Assembly (NCBI RefSeq): GCF_000203795.2
Contig: NW_006281100.1
Span: 1,757,099 to 1,821,098 of the forward strand
DNA length: 64,000 nucleotides
Reading direction: 5' to 3'
Source: Batrachochytrium dendrobatidis JAM81
Taxonomy: Eukaryota > Chytridiomycota > Chytridiomycetes > Rhizophydiales
Shown here piece by piece: positions 23,084 through 32,595 of the stretch. The notes under the pieces are model-generated. The model was given only the letters and a program-made list of their open reading frames with translations. It did no database searches and had not been told where the DNA came from. A program made the position numbers and the translations under genes. Position 1 is the first letter of the stretch. Each line of letters opens with the position of its first letter.

Positions 23084-25492
23084 TTGATGAAATTCACTGG
23101 CATTTTATTCTTACTGAGCGCGGCAGTAACCGTTAATGCAATGCTGGTCTCGACTGGTAGCAATGGTTCACCTGAAGCATCTGGATTAATTGCTGGATTC
23201 AGTTCAAACATTTACAAACGAGGTCAGGAAAACCCATTTGATAAAGATCATTCAGACACTGATTCGGATCAAGAGGCTGCATCAGGAGAAAACAGTGAGC
23301 TCATTCGCCAACTAAAGATACAAGTTGAAGACGCCGGGAAAGCAGAATCAATCGCAGCTAATACTTTGTTAAAGTATACGAATCTTGGATTTAAACAAAA
23401 AAAGTTGATAGCACAGGGCAAAACGATATCTGGAGAAAAGCATAGCGAACAACGTGAGAATCAATTGGATGAAGAGTGGAAAGCTCAAAGGGGAAAACTA
23501 GACATTCTGAGACAGAAATTACGAGAAGCCAGGCTAGGCACTTCTGGTCGAGACCGGAAACATTCGATTGATGAATCTGACTCAAGCACTTCCAGTCGAG
23601 ACCGAAAACACTCGATTGATAAACCCGGTCCAAGTACTCCCAGTCGAGACCGAAAACACTCGATTGATGAACCCGGTCCAAGCACTTCTGGTCGAGACCG
23701 GAAACACTCGATTGTTAGACACCATTCAGATACTGATTCAGATCAGGGGATTACATCAGGAAAAAACAGTGAGCTCATTCGTCGATTAGAGAGAGAAGTT
23801 GAAGACGCTGAGAACGCAGAAGCAATCGCATCCAGTAATTTGTTCAAGTATACGAATCTTGGAGTTCAACAAAAAGGTTTAATAGCACAGGGCAAAGCGA
23901 TATCTGGAGAAAAGCATAGCAAACAACGCCAAGATCAATTGAAAAAAGAGTGGGAAGATGTAGAGAGAAGACTAAACCTTCTGAGACAGAAATTACAGGA
24001 AGCCAGGCTAGGCACTCCCAGTCGAGACCGGAAACACTCGATTGATAAACCCGATCCAAGTACTCCCAGTCGAGACCGAAAACACTCGATTGATGATCCT
24101 GGCTCAAGAACTTCTAGTCGAGACCGAAAACACTCGATTGTTAGACATCATTCAGACACTGATTCGGATCAGAAGACTGCACCAGGAAAAAACAGTGAGC
24201 TCATTCGTCGATTAGAGAAAGAACTTGAAGACGCTGAAAAAGCAAGAGTAATCGCACACAATTCTTACTATGAGTATAGGAATTTTGGATTTGAACAAAA
24301 AAGGTTAATAGCACATGGCAAAGTGATATCTGGAGAAAAGCACAGCAAACAACGCCAAGATCAATTGGATAAAGAGTTGGAAGCTGCAAAGAAAAGACTA
24401 AACTTTTTGAAACAAAAACTACAGCAAGCCAGGCTAGGCACTCCTAGTCGAGACCGAAAACACTCGATTGTTAGACACCATTCAGATACCGATTCGGATC
24501 AGGGGACTACATCAGGAGAAAACCGTGAGCTCATTCGTCGATTAGAGAGAGAAGTTGAAGACGCTGATACCGCAAGAGTGGCTGCATGCGATTCCTACTA
24601 TGGATATGTGTTTGGTAAATCTATGAAAATGATGGAATCGCAGGGAGAAATGACATCTGAACAAAAACTCGACCCAAATGTTGAACAGGAATTAAAAGGT
24701 CGGTGTGAAGATGCAAGGAGAATAAAAAACCTCAAGATGAAACAGTTGGAAAAAGCCATGTTAGGCACTTCTGGTCGAGACCGAAAACACTCGATTGTTG
24801 ATCCTGGCTCAAGAACTTCTAGTCGAAGCCGGAAGCACTCGATTGACAAACCCGATCCAAGTACTCCTAATCGAGACCGGAAGCACTCGATTGACAAACC
24901 CGATCCAAATACTTTCGGTCGAAGCCGGAAGCACTCGATTGACAAACCCGATCCAAGTACTTCCAAACAAGGCCGGAAACACTCGATTGTTAGACACCAT
25001 TCAGATACCGATTCAGATCAGGGAATTGCACCAGCCAAAAAACATAGACCCACTCATCAACTAGATATAAATCTTGAAAACGCTGAAAGAGCAAGAGCGG
25101 CCGCATGCAATTCCTACTATGAATATAAAGCTACTCGACTTGAACAGAAAAAGTTGAAATCAAATGGTCAAAAGATATCTGGAAAAAAGTACAGTTCAAG
25201 GACTGAACATGAATTGAAAGAAAAGTGTAGAAAGGCAAGTAAAGCAAAACACTACATGATACGACAGCTAGAAGGAACAAATGGAAACACTCCCAGTCGA
25301 AGCCGGAAACACTCAGTTGTTAGACACCATTCAGATACCGATTCGGATCAAGAGACTTTATCAAGAAAAAAGTATAGGAAGCTTGTTCGTAAACTAAAAA
25401 GAAAAATCAAAGAGTATAAAAGGAGACGAAAGGATGCATGCAAAAAATATCGTAAACATCAATTCTTTGTATCCAACAATGGTCAAGATTAG
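23084..25492 (+). CDS. Secreted modular coiled-coil/RKHSI-repeat protein, copy 1 (C-terminally frameshifted)
   Basis: An 802-aa product of unknown function. Residues 1-19 are a signal peptide (MMKFTGILFLLSAAVTVNA); a Kex2-type KR is at residues 45-46. The rest alternates coiled-coil blocks of about 80 residues (SELIRRLEREVEDAE ... RLNLLRQKLQEARLGT) with linker runs of 16 residues (SRDRKHSIDKPDPSTP type) and a junction RHHSDTDSDQ. RKHS occurs 14 times, at exact 16-residue spacing within runs. RKHS resembles basophilic-kinase sites and SDTDSD resembles CK2 sites, but the protein is predicted to be secreted, so phosphorylation is conjecture. Compared with copy 2 a single A is missing near 25473-25478, so translation stops at 25492. 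The lost frame would run to 25641. Confidence 0.82.
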   Translation: MMKFTGILFLLSAAVTVNAMLVSTGSNGSPEASGLIAGFSSNIYKRGQENPFDKDHSDTDSDQEAASGENSELIRQLKIQVEDAGKAESIAANTLLKYTNLGFKQKKLIAQGKTISGEKHSEQRENQLDEEWKAQRGKLDILRQKLREARLGTSGRDRKHSIDESDSSTSSRDRKHSIDKPGPSTPSRDRKHSIDEPGPSTSGRDRKHSIVRHHSDTDSDQGITSGKNSELIRRLEREVEDAENAEAIASSNLFKYTNLGVQQKGLIAQGKAISGEKHSKQRQDQLKKEWEDVERRLNLLRQKLQEARLGTPSRDRKHSIDKPDPSTPSRDRKHSIDDPGSRTSSRDRKHSIVRHHSDTDSDQKTAPGKNSELIRRLEKELEDAEKARVIAHNSYYEYRNFGFEQKRLIAHGKVISGEKHSKQRQDQLDKELEAAKKRLNFLKQKLQQARLGTPSRDRKHSIVRHHSDTDSDQGTTSGENRELIRRLEREVEDADTARVAACDSYYGYVFGKSMKMMESQGEMTSEQKLDPNVEQELKGRCEDARRIKNLKMKQLEKAMLGTSGRDRKHSIVDPGSRTSSRSRKHSIDKPDPSTPNRDRKHSIDKPDPNTFGRSRKHSIDKPDPSTSKQGRKHSIVRHHSDTDSDQGIAPAKKHRPTHQLDINLENAERARAAACNSYYEYKATRLEQKKLKSNGQKISGKKYSSRTEHELKEKCRKASKAKHYMIRQLEGTNGNTPSRSRKHSVVRHHSDTDSDQETLSRKKYRKLVRKLKRKIKEYKRRRKDACKKYRKHQFFVSNNGQD
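23545..25345 (+). repeat. 48-bp tandem linker repeats within the secreted gene
   Basis: Runs of 48-bp units containing CGGAAACACTCGATTG or close variants lie at about 23545-23715, 24020-24150 and 24775-25000, with single units near 24455 and 25305. They stay in frame and code for the 16-residue RKHSI linkers. Unit number and order differ from copy 2. Confidence 0.85.
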
Positions 25493-25820
25493 CAAAGGGT
25501 AAAAGTGTATCGAAATCATTCTACAGTTTAAAGAGTGAAGAGAAATGGAAAAGAAGGTGTGAAAGACAAGGGAGAAGAGTAGAATATCTGGAGCAAAAAC
25601 TAAGAGAACTTATGGGTGAGCCAGATTCAGATTCGAATTGATGATGTGTCGATGGATTTGATTTTGAATAAATTTAAGCTTTCTGATGTGTTGGTATTTG
25701 TCGAGTATTGTGAATGGGTCAACAACCATATTATTTATTGTATATTGTGTTGGGTATTACATCAACAGTTACTGGATTGTTGATTGATACATCAATGACT
25801 TGATAACAACCAGTGTTGAT

Positions 25821-27556
25821 TGTAACTACCAGTCATACTTGCAATCACTTGTCAGTTGTATGATACCATCAACTGACCATGTCATGCATTGTACAACAAA
25901 CGGAGCAATACACCTGTTCAAAGTCGGATGTAGATTGCGTCATCAACTGGTTTGATATTGGTCAATTAGTGTTGTCAGTCTGCAATGTAATATATGCGAT
26001 ATGGTATTGATGTAAATGGACCACTAAATAACAGTGTCGGTGTGTAATAAACAATCAGTGTCATGGACTGATTGACAATTCAATGGTATTGTTGGTGGTA
26101 ATTGGCATGCAAACAACAGTTGCATTACTGGCATGTGTCATGATTGTTGTTGAACTAGACTGCAATCGTATCTGTGATTCAAAATACAACAGAAACAACA
26201 AACGCTGGTTCAAGACTATTTCAGTTCAAATCATAGTTTGTGAGCATCATATCACTGACACTGTTTATAATAATTCATAATGTATATCGAATCAACAGTC
26301 AATGTCAAGTACAAAACTACAACCAATATTCAACATTGTTTATTCCAAACCAACAGTCAATTACTGCAAGATAGTGTTCAACTCTATATCAATGCGATTG
26401 CATAGTATTTTGGTTTCAGCTGTAAATTTGAACTATTTCGACTTGTTCAAACTTTGCTTGTAATCTGTGCGATTTGTTGCGGATTCAGTGCAAAGGTGAG
26501 CAAATCTGATATTTCTACTCGAGATGCTGGAGTGTCTTGATTGAATGCACTTTAACAAAACAGTCAATACTATGCTGTTTTGTTGGATCACATCAATTGA
26601 TATACTCTTGGATACTCGTGGCTAGTTTACTGTGTTGTATTTGTTAGACATTGATTGTGATCTAGTTGAATGTCACGGATAGCAACGATCGACATGACAG
26701 TGGACACTATTGGACATGTACACTGCAATGTGACTGTCAGCAACCATCACCATCAGTGTGTATCATGTGTTTAAAAAGTACTCGCATGCATTGGATTCAA
26801 CACCACGTTTGTGATTGGGTTGATTTGATTTGTATTGGTGGTGTTGTATTGCATATATCAGTAGATTGTGTGCTGATTTGAATGGCATGATCATCCATTG
26901 TGGTTCATGTACACGATGACAATCTGACCTGTTGACACGGCCAGTTTGTTGAACGACCTGCCAATCCTCAATTCAATTATAGTACAACGTCACTCATTCG
27001 GTGTATCAACGACAGATTGCCGAGTTTGATGTTGATCATGTTGTGACACAATCAGCAGTGTTTGATGTATACAGTCTACATTAACCTAAAATGACTGTGC
27101 AGTCATACCAATGGAAAAGTCATGGTTTTGAAATACTGCAGCAACAGGCTGTTTTATACTGTTGTGGCCGAGTGATCCAAAACACGACCAATCAAACAAT
27201 CAGTCAAATATTTGGTACACAGTGACAGTATATGTTGTAGTGATGGATTGTAAATGTGATGATAACTATCCATAATCAGGGGGACAATCTGACACTACCT
27301 GATTACTGGATGCATGACCGCAGTTGAAAAGATTATTCCAGAATATTACCGAGGTTGATGATACACCAACAGCGATGCTTGTTATTGATTCGCCCTACAG
27401 GGTGTTTCCGGCTTTACCCACCCTATATGATGCATTTGGCGTTTTTTCTAAATATCCATTTGAAAAGTGTTGATTGTCTCCCTTGAAGCTGCCGTCATTA
27501 TAAAACGGCAGTCATCTACCGGATTCAATTTTTTTTTCATTGCACTGATCGGTACA
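25821..27556. repeat. Accessory interval with a broken repeat A copy
   Basis: At about 26005-26200 repeat A reappears with roughly 65 bp of foreign sequence inserted between ATAACAGTGTC and ATGCAAACAACAGTTGC. The rest is AT-rich, with no gene that can be supported; the small frame at 26666-26881 has no recognisable feature. Confidence 0.6.
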
Positions 27557-29195
27557 ATGCTGATCACTCTAGAATGCGTTATACTTGCGTTGCAAGCGGT
27601 TTCTGCAGTTCGAGTTTCATTACATTCACCTTTTGAAAGTGCCAGTCAATCAATCAATAGGCTGTCAAAACGATCACCCGTTGAATTGGATGGTGACATT
27701 AGCCGATGTTTCCGAATAAAACTCTATGTTAATGGAATCAATGTATGTATCATGCCGTGTCATTTATTGTAGTTTGATATCAATTTGCATCACGTTGAAT
27801 CAATCTCACACTTGTTTAAAATAGTTGGGTTTACAGGTCAACTCAATAACTTCCGATATAATCATACCACTTTCTAGTTCAAGCAACGATCTAGGTTTGG
27901 CTATACAAAATACTCCAGGTGGACAGCCCGTTACTATAAAGTACAAAGGCAAAGAGTATAATGGAATTACTTCCACAGCCGATGTTACAATTATGAGTAC
28001 CGAAATAACTGGCGTCAATTTACCAGTAATAGAAATTGAAAAAGAATCGACGGATCTGGTTGGTATTGTTGAGGACTTTGATGGAGTACTTGGGATTGGC
28101 TATCTCCCATTGTCAGATTATTATCCACCAGTCACTGCGATGGATGTTTTGTACAATGGTGGTTTCATTTCCAATAACGAGGTTGGTCTTCAACTATGTC
28201 CGTATGAAATGTTGCAGGAAAGCTTCATCAATATAGGAAACACGGAAATAACTCCAAAATGTGGAACGGATGGAAAAAGTCTTATATGGGTAAACTCACC
28301 ATCAGACGAACATCATGCTGTCAACATCAAGAGTATACTAGTCAATGGCAAACAAGTGGATCTGCCCGAGGAATTCCAGCAAGTTGTGGAAAATGGACGT
28401 ATTTTGTACTCGACTATACATACATGCTATATGTATATACGTTTCCCTGAAAGAGTCGTGAACGTGCTGATCAATTCCATCCTTGATAACAGTGCGATCA
28501 CTATCAAAAAAACTATGCTTAGGGACGACCGCCTTGACAGAAAAAAAATCAAAAAGAAGTTGCAAAAAAATCGTCTAATGCCCAAATCCAATTATAACAT
28601 TGATTGGGACAAAATGCCATCGCTTTCAATCGTGATGTTTTCTCAAAACCCCGTAACTGATGAAAATCGCAACTCCCTTGTAACAATCAGACTGGGTCCT
28701 CGAGATTATATGCAGACATATAATTTTAAAAATTGTAAATATTTGACAATTGTATGCAATATGTGTTGTTTGATTAACCTGACTAATATATATGTTGGAT
28801 TATAGTTAGATTTACTGTGACAGCTGGCTCAAATGATCATGCAACTCTTGGTATTCCATTTATGACCCGACTTCTATTGACATTTGATCGACAAAATAAA
28901 CGCACTGGGTTCGGTCCTGGATGTGGATGCGAAACTATGGCTGATGGTTATCCTATTATTTCAAACGGTGATCAAGTGCTCTGGCCATTAACACAGTAAG
29001 TTGTTTGATATTGGTATGTGGATGTGTAGATTGATATTGATCATGAATTTGATGGATACTGTTAGACTGCCTGAACAACCAAGTACTTCAAGTTTAGGTA
29101 GAACATCTACTCTCGAAAGATCATTGTCGCGACTTGGTAGCATTCGCCGTGGTAGTAAGCGGTCAAAAGTTAGTTACGAGAAATTTGAGGGCTGA
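27557..29195 (+). CDS. Pepsin-like (A1 family) secreted protein lacking both catalytic aspartates
   Basis: Four exons (27557-27742, 27825-28734, 28806-28995, 29066-29195) give 471 aa. The start is the ATG that puts a signal peptide first (MLITLECVILALQAVSA). A Kex2-type KR follows (LSKRSPVELDG), as in fungal pepsin zymogens. The fold signatures are recognisable: IKLYVNGIN then LQVNSITSDIIIP where active enzymes have VDTGSSD, FDGVLGIGYLPLS, VGLQLCPYE, and ATLGIPFMTRLLLTFDRQNK near the end. The second active-site segment, expected as an I-D-S/T-G-T loop, reads ILYSTIHTCYMYI. So both Asp-Thr/Ser-Gly motifs are gone (D to N, and D to Y by my alignment). The C-terminal tail is Ser/Arg-rich (RSLSRLGSIRRGSKRSK). 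The reading frame is otherwise intact, so it is best read as a pseudoprotease. Confidence 0.8.
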
Positions 29196-29279
29196 GCAGA
29201 TATAGCAATAAAACTGGTTATTTGTTGAATAGATGATGACCCTGATTGTCTTATAGTTGATATGATGTACGTCAGGACT

Positions 29280-29590
29280 CTTGATTTCAATCATCAACAA
29301 CTACAACTGATCAAGTAGTTGTGCCTGAAAACACTCACCACACTGTCAACAGTCACAAACAGACTCTCAATAAACTCGACTGAATACAATTCATTAATGA
29401 CAAACTGATACTATATGTATTTTTAATGTGGTGTGTCCATGTTTGACTGTGTGATATGTTCAAGCCGTGCATGTATTGGATCAGCCCAGTGTGTATTGTA
29501 GTTGTTTGATACACGATGATCATGCATACTATTGTATTGGTAATACATGGTATTGATTGAATACACATCATGATCGCATATCTCAGTCAC
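29280..29590 (-). repeat. Dispersed repeat C (inverted copy at 57.6-57.9 kb)
   Basis: The reverse strand matches about 57600-57915, including an open frame with MMCIQSIPCI and IQYMHGLN in both. The shared string AACACTCACCACACTGTCAA here is the complement of the end of the other copy. No known element type is recognised. Confidence 0.75.
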
Positions 29591-30544
29591 GACCCAATGG
29601 ACACAAACAGTCGAGTCGCGTAGTTTGGGTTCAGCTTGACACATTTGTATTGTCAATCTCGAACAAAACGTCAAAAGTGAATCAAGGTCAACTGGAACAA
29701 TCAACAGACTGGATCCAGTATGTGTAGTCGCACTGGGTCGCATATATTGATCACAGTAACAGTGTGACACAGTAAACAACTCGAGTGTCATTTTACTGGT
29801 TGTGGTTATGGTTATGGTGACATTCCAATGTTTGATACATACAGCGTTACAATGATGGGTCGGCAACAATGTGATGGAACTGGATGCGCAATATTAAAAC
29901 CATGTCCAGAATACGTGATATAACGACAACTTGCAACCATATTGATGTAAATGGATCACAAAATAACAGTGTCATGCATATGCAAACAACAGTTGCATTA
30001 CTGACATGTGCCATCATTGTTGTTGAACTAGACTGCAATCGTATCCGTGATTCAGAATACAACAAATGTGTGTACAGAGTTGTATTGACAACATTGACAA
30101 CATCTACAGTCAAACACAATATATCGATTGCAATACATGGATATGGGTTCAAACTTGTTGATCGTATAATGTATGATTACTAAAAGTGCACCAAATGTAG
30201 ATTCAACACTATAGTCTGATTGTGTCATATGATGGTTGTTGTATTTGGAACAATCAATATAGTCAATGTGTAGTATCAACCAGCCAAATATGTAACCATT
30301 GTATATCCCAAATCAAAGTCACTGCTGGATGAATACCAAAGCGATCCATTTTTACGCGAATATGGTTGTAAAAGGGTGCGTTTACAAGGCTACACAACAC
30401 TCTTGAAGGGTGTTTTTCAAGACATCTGATAAAAGGGTCACGGAAGCACAACATGATATTGTGACCAGGGAGCAGTATACTGTCTAGTTTGATAGTAGCC
30501 CATCGCAAGCAGTCAAATAACCCTGTGTAGTCGACTAACCTAGA

Positions 30545-30556
30545 AGGGTTAGGGTT
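30545..30556 (+). promoter_or_regulatory. Telobox-like motif upstream of modular secreted gene 2
   Basis: AGGGTTAGGGTT at the same distance from the start codon as in copy 1, within near-identical promoter sequence. Confidence 0.5.
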
Positions 30557-30663
30557 GGTTTGCTATACAAAATATAAGTACTGTCAAGTACGCTCAGTTT
30601 TAGAATCGACACCAGTTTCAACACTCTACTTTTGTACCAACTGTTTAAACATATTCATCAGAA

Positions 30664-32391
30664 TTGATGAAATTCACTGGCATTTTATTCTTACTGAGCG
30701 CGGCAGTAACCGCTAATGCAATGCTGGTCTCGACTGGTAGCAATGGTTCACCTGAAGCATCTGGATTAATTGCTGGATTCAGTTCAAACATTTACAAACG
30801 AGGTCAGGAAAACCCATTTGATAAAGATCATTCAGACACTGATTCGGATCAAGAGGCTGCATCAGGAGAAAACAGTGAGCTCATTCGCCAACTAAAGATA
30901 CAAGTTGAAGACGCCGGGAAAGCAGAATCAATCGCAGCTAATACTTTGTTAAAGTATACGAATCTTGGATTTAAACAAAAAAAGTTGATAGCACAGGGCA
31001 AAACGATATCTGGAGAAAAGTATAGCGAACAACGTGAGAATCAATTGGATGAAGAGTGGAAAGCTCAAAGGGGAAAACTAGACATTCTGAGACAGAAATT
31101 ACGAGAAGCCAGGCTAGGCACTTCTGGTCGAGACCGGAAACATTCGATTGATGAATCTGACTCAAGCACTTCTGGTCAAGACCGAAAACACTCGATTGAT
31201 AAACCCGATCCAAGTACTCCCAGTCGAGACCGAAAACACTCGATTGATGAACCCGGTCCAAGCACTTCTGGTCGAGACCGAAAACACTCGATTGATAAAC
31301 CTGATCCAAGTACTCCTAATCGAGACCGAAAACACTCGATTGATGAACCTAGCCCATGCACTATCCAACAAAGCCGGAAACTCCCGTCTGATAAAGAACA
31401 GCCAAGAGAAAACCGTGAGCTCATTCATCAATTAGTGCAAAAACTTGAAGCTGCTGATACCGCATCCACAGCCGCATGCGAGGCTTCCTATGCGTATAGG
31501 ATTATTGAATATGAACAAGAAAGGTTAATATCGCAGGGAAAACCGATATCTGGAGAAAGGCATATCAGAATACGTCAATATAAATTGGATAGTCAATGGC
31601 AGGCTGCAAGGAGAAAGGTAGAACATCTGGAACAAAAATTACAACAAGCCAGATCAGCCATTCCAAAACAAACCCGGAAGCACTCGATTGACAAACCCGA
31701 TCCGAGTACTTCCAAACAAGGCCGGAAACACTCGATTGTTAGACACCATTCAGATACCGATTCAGATCAGGGAATTGCACCAGCCAAAAAACATAGACCC
31801 ACTCATCAACTAGATATAAATCTTGAAAACGCTGAAAGAGCAAGAGCGGCCGCATGCAATTCCTACTATGAATATAAAGCTACTCGACTCGAACAGAAAA
31901 AGTTGAAATCAAATGGTCAAAAGATATCTGGAAAAAAGTACAGTTCAAGGACTGAACATGAATTGAAAGAAAAGTGTAGAAAGGCAAGTAAAGCAAAACA
32001 CTACATGATACGACAGCTAGAAGGAACAAATGGAAACACTCCCAGTCGAAGCCGGAAACACTCAGTTGTTAGACACCATTCAGATACCGATTCGGATCAA
32101 GAGACTTTATCAAGAAAAAAGTATAGGAAGCTTGTTCGTAAACTAAAAAGAAAAATCAAAGAGTATAAAAGTAGACGAAAGGGTGCATGCAAAAAATATC
32201 GTAAACATCAATTCTTTGTATCCAAACAATGGTCAAGATTAGCAAAGGGTAAAAGTGTATCGAAATCATTCTACAGTTTAAAGGGTGAAGAGAAATGGAA
32301 AAGAAGGTGTGAAAGACAAGGGAGAAGAGTAGAATATCTGGAGCAAAAACTAAGAGAACTTATGGGTGAGCCAGATTCAGATTCGAATTGA
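30664..32391 (+). CDS. Secreted modular coiled-coil/RKHSI-repeat protein, copy 2 (full length)
   Basis: A 575-aa paralogue of the 23084 gene. The signal peptide differs by one residue (TANA for TVNA), and the KR site and first coiled-coil block are the same. It then has a run of five 16-residue RKHSI linkers, a decayed linker (QQSRKLPSD), and a coiled-coil block absent from copy 1 (RENRELIHQLVQKLEAADTA). The last two blocks are shared with copy 1. RKHS occurs eight times. The C terminus is complete here (KWKRRCERQGRRVEYLEQKL, ending EPDSDSN), so it shows what copy 1 lost. It has fewer modules overall than copy 1 (575 versus 802 residues). No enzymatic motif is seen; the function is unknown. 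Confidence 0.85.
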   Translation: MMKFTGILFLLSAAVTANAMLVSTGSNGSPEASGLIAGFSSNIYKRGQENPFDKDHSDTDSDQEAASGENSELIRQLKIQVEDAGKAESIAANTLLKYTNLGFKQKKLIAQGKTISGEKYSEQRENQLDEEWKAQRGKLDILRQKLREARLGTSGRDRKHSIDESDSSTSGQDRKHSIDKPDPSTPSRDRKHSIDEPGPSTSGRDRKHSIDKPDPSTPNRDRKHSIDEPSPCTIQQSRKLPSDKEQPRENRELIHQLVQKLEAADTASTAACEASYAYRIIEYEQERLISQGKPISGERHIRIRQYKLDSQWQAARRKVEHLEQKLQQARSAIPKQTRKHSIDKPDPSTSKQGRKHSIVRHHSDTDSDQGIAPAKKHRPTHQLDINLENAERARAAACNSYYEYKATRLEQKKLKSNGQKISGKKYSSRTEHELKEKCRKASKAKHYMIRQLEGTNGNTPSRSRKHSVVRHHSDTDSDQETLSRKKYRKLVRKLKRKIKEYKSRRKGACKKYRKHQFFVSKQWSRLAKGKSVSKSFYSLKGEEKWKRRCERQGRRVEYLEQKLRELMGEPDSDSN

Positions 32392-32595
32392 TGATGTGTT
32401 GATGGATTCGATTTTGAATAAATTTAAGCTTTCTGATATGTGTTGGTATTTGTCGAGTATTGTGAATGGGTCAACAACCATATTGTTTATTGTATATTGT
32501 GTTGGGTATTACATCAACAGCTATTGGATTGTTGATTGATACATTGACATGGTTTGTTCCATATACATTAATGACATGATAACAACCAGTGTTAC

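Larger units (their letters stand above)
22262..25820 (+). repeat. Segmental duplication, copy 1
   Basis: This block includes repeat A, the promoter and the modular secreted gene, and runs past its 3' end. It is repeated at about 29846-32595. The 5' 800 bp differ by only scattered substitutions; the coding part differs by whole modules; the 3' flank again matches (GTGAATGGGTCAACAACCAT). Both copies are on the plus strand, with about 4 kb between them. Confidence 0.9.
29762..32595 (+). repeat. Segmental duplication copy 2, led by repeat A copy 3
   Basis: Repeat A begins at about 29762 with the 5' extension seen at 15268 but absent at 22262. Homology to the 22262-25820 copy starts near 29846 and continues past the gene to about 32595, where this copy has a short insertion (TGACATGGTTTGTTCCATAT). 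Confidence 0.88.

Noticed and set aside
23391..24966. Long antisense frames across the modular secreted gene (for example VYQSSVFGLDWEYLD repeats)
   Set aside because: They are the complement of in-frame 48-bp coding repeats; openness follows from the repeat unit and there is no start context, signal or family match.
23545..25345. CRISPR-like regular repeats
   Set aside because: Units are coding, variable and contiguous, with no unique spacers, and the genome is eukaryotic.
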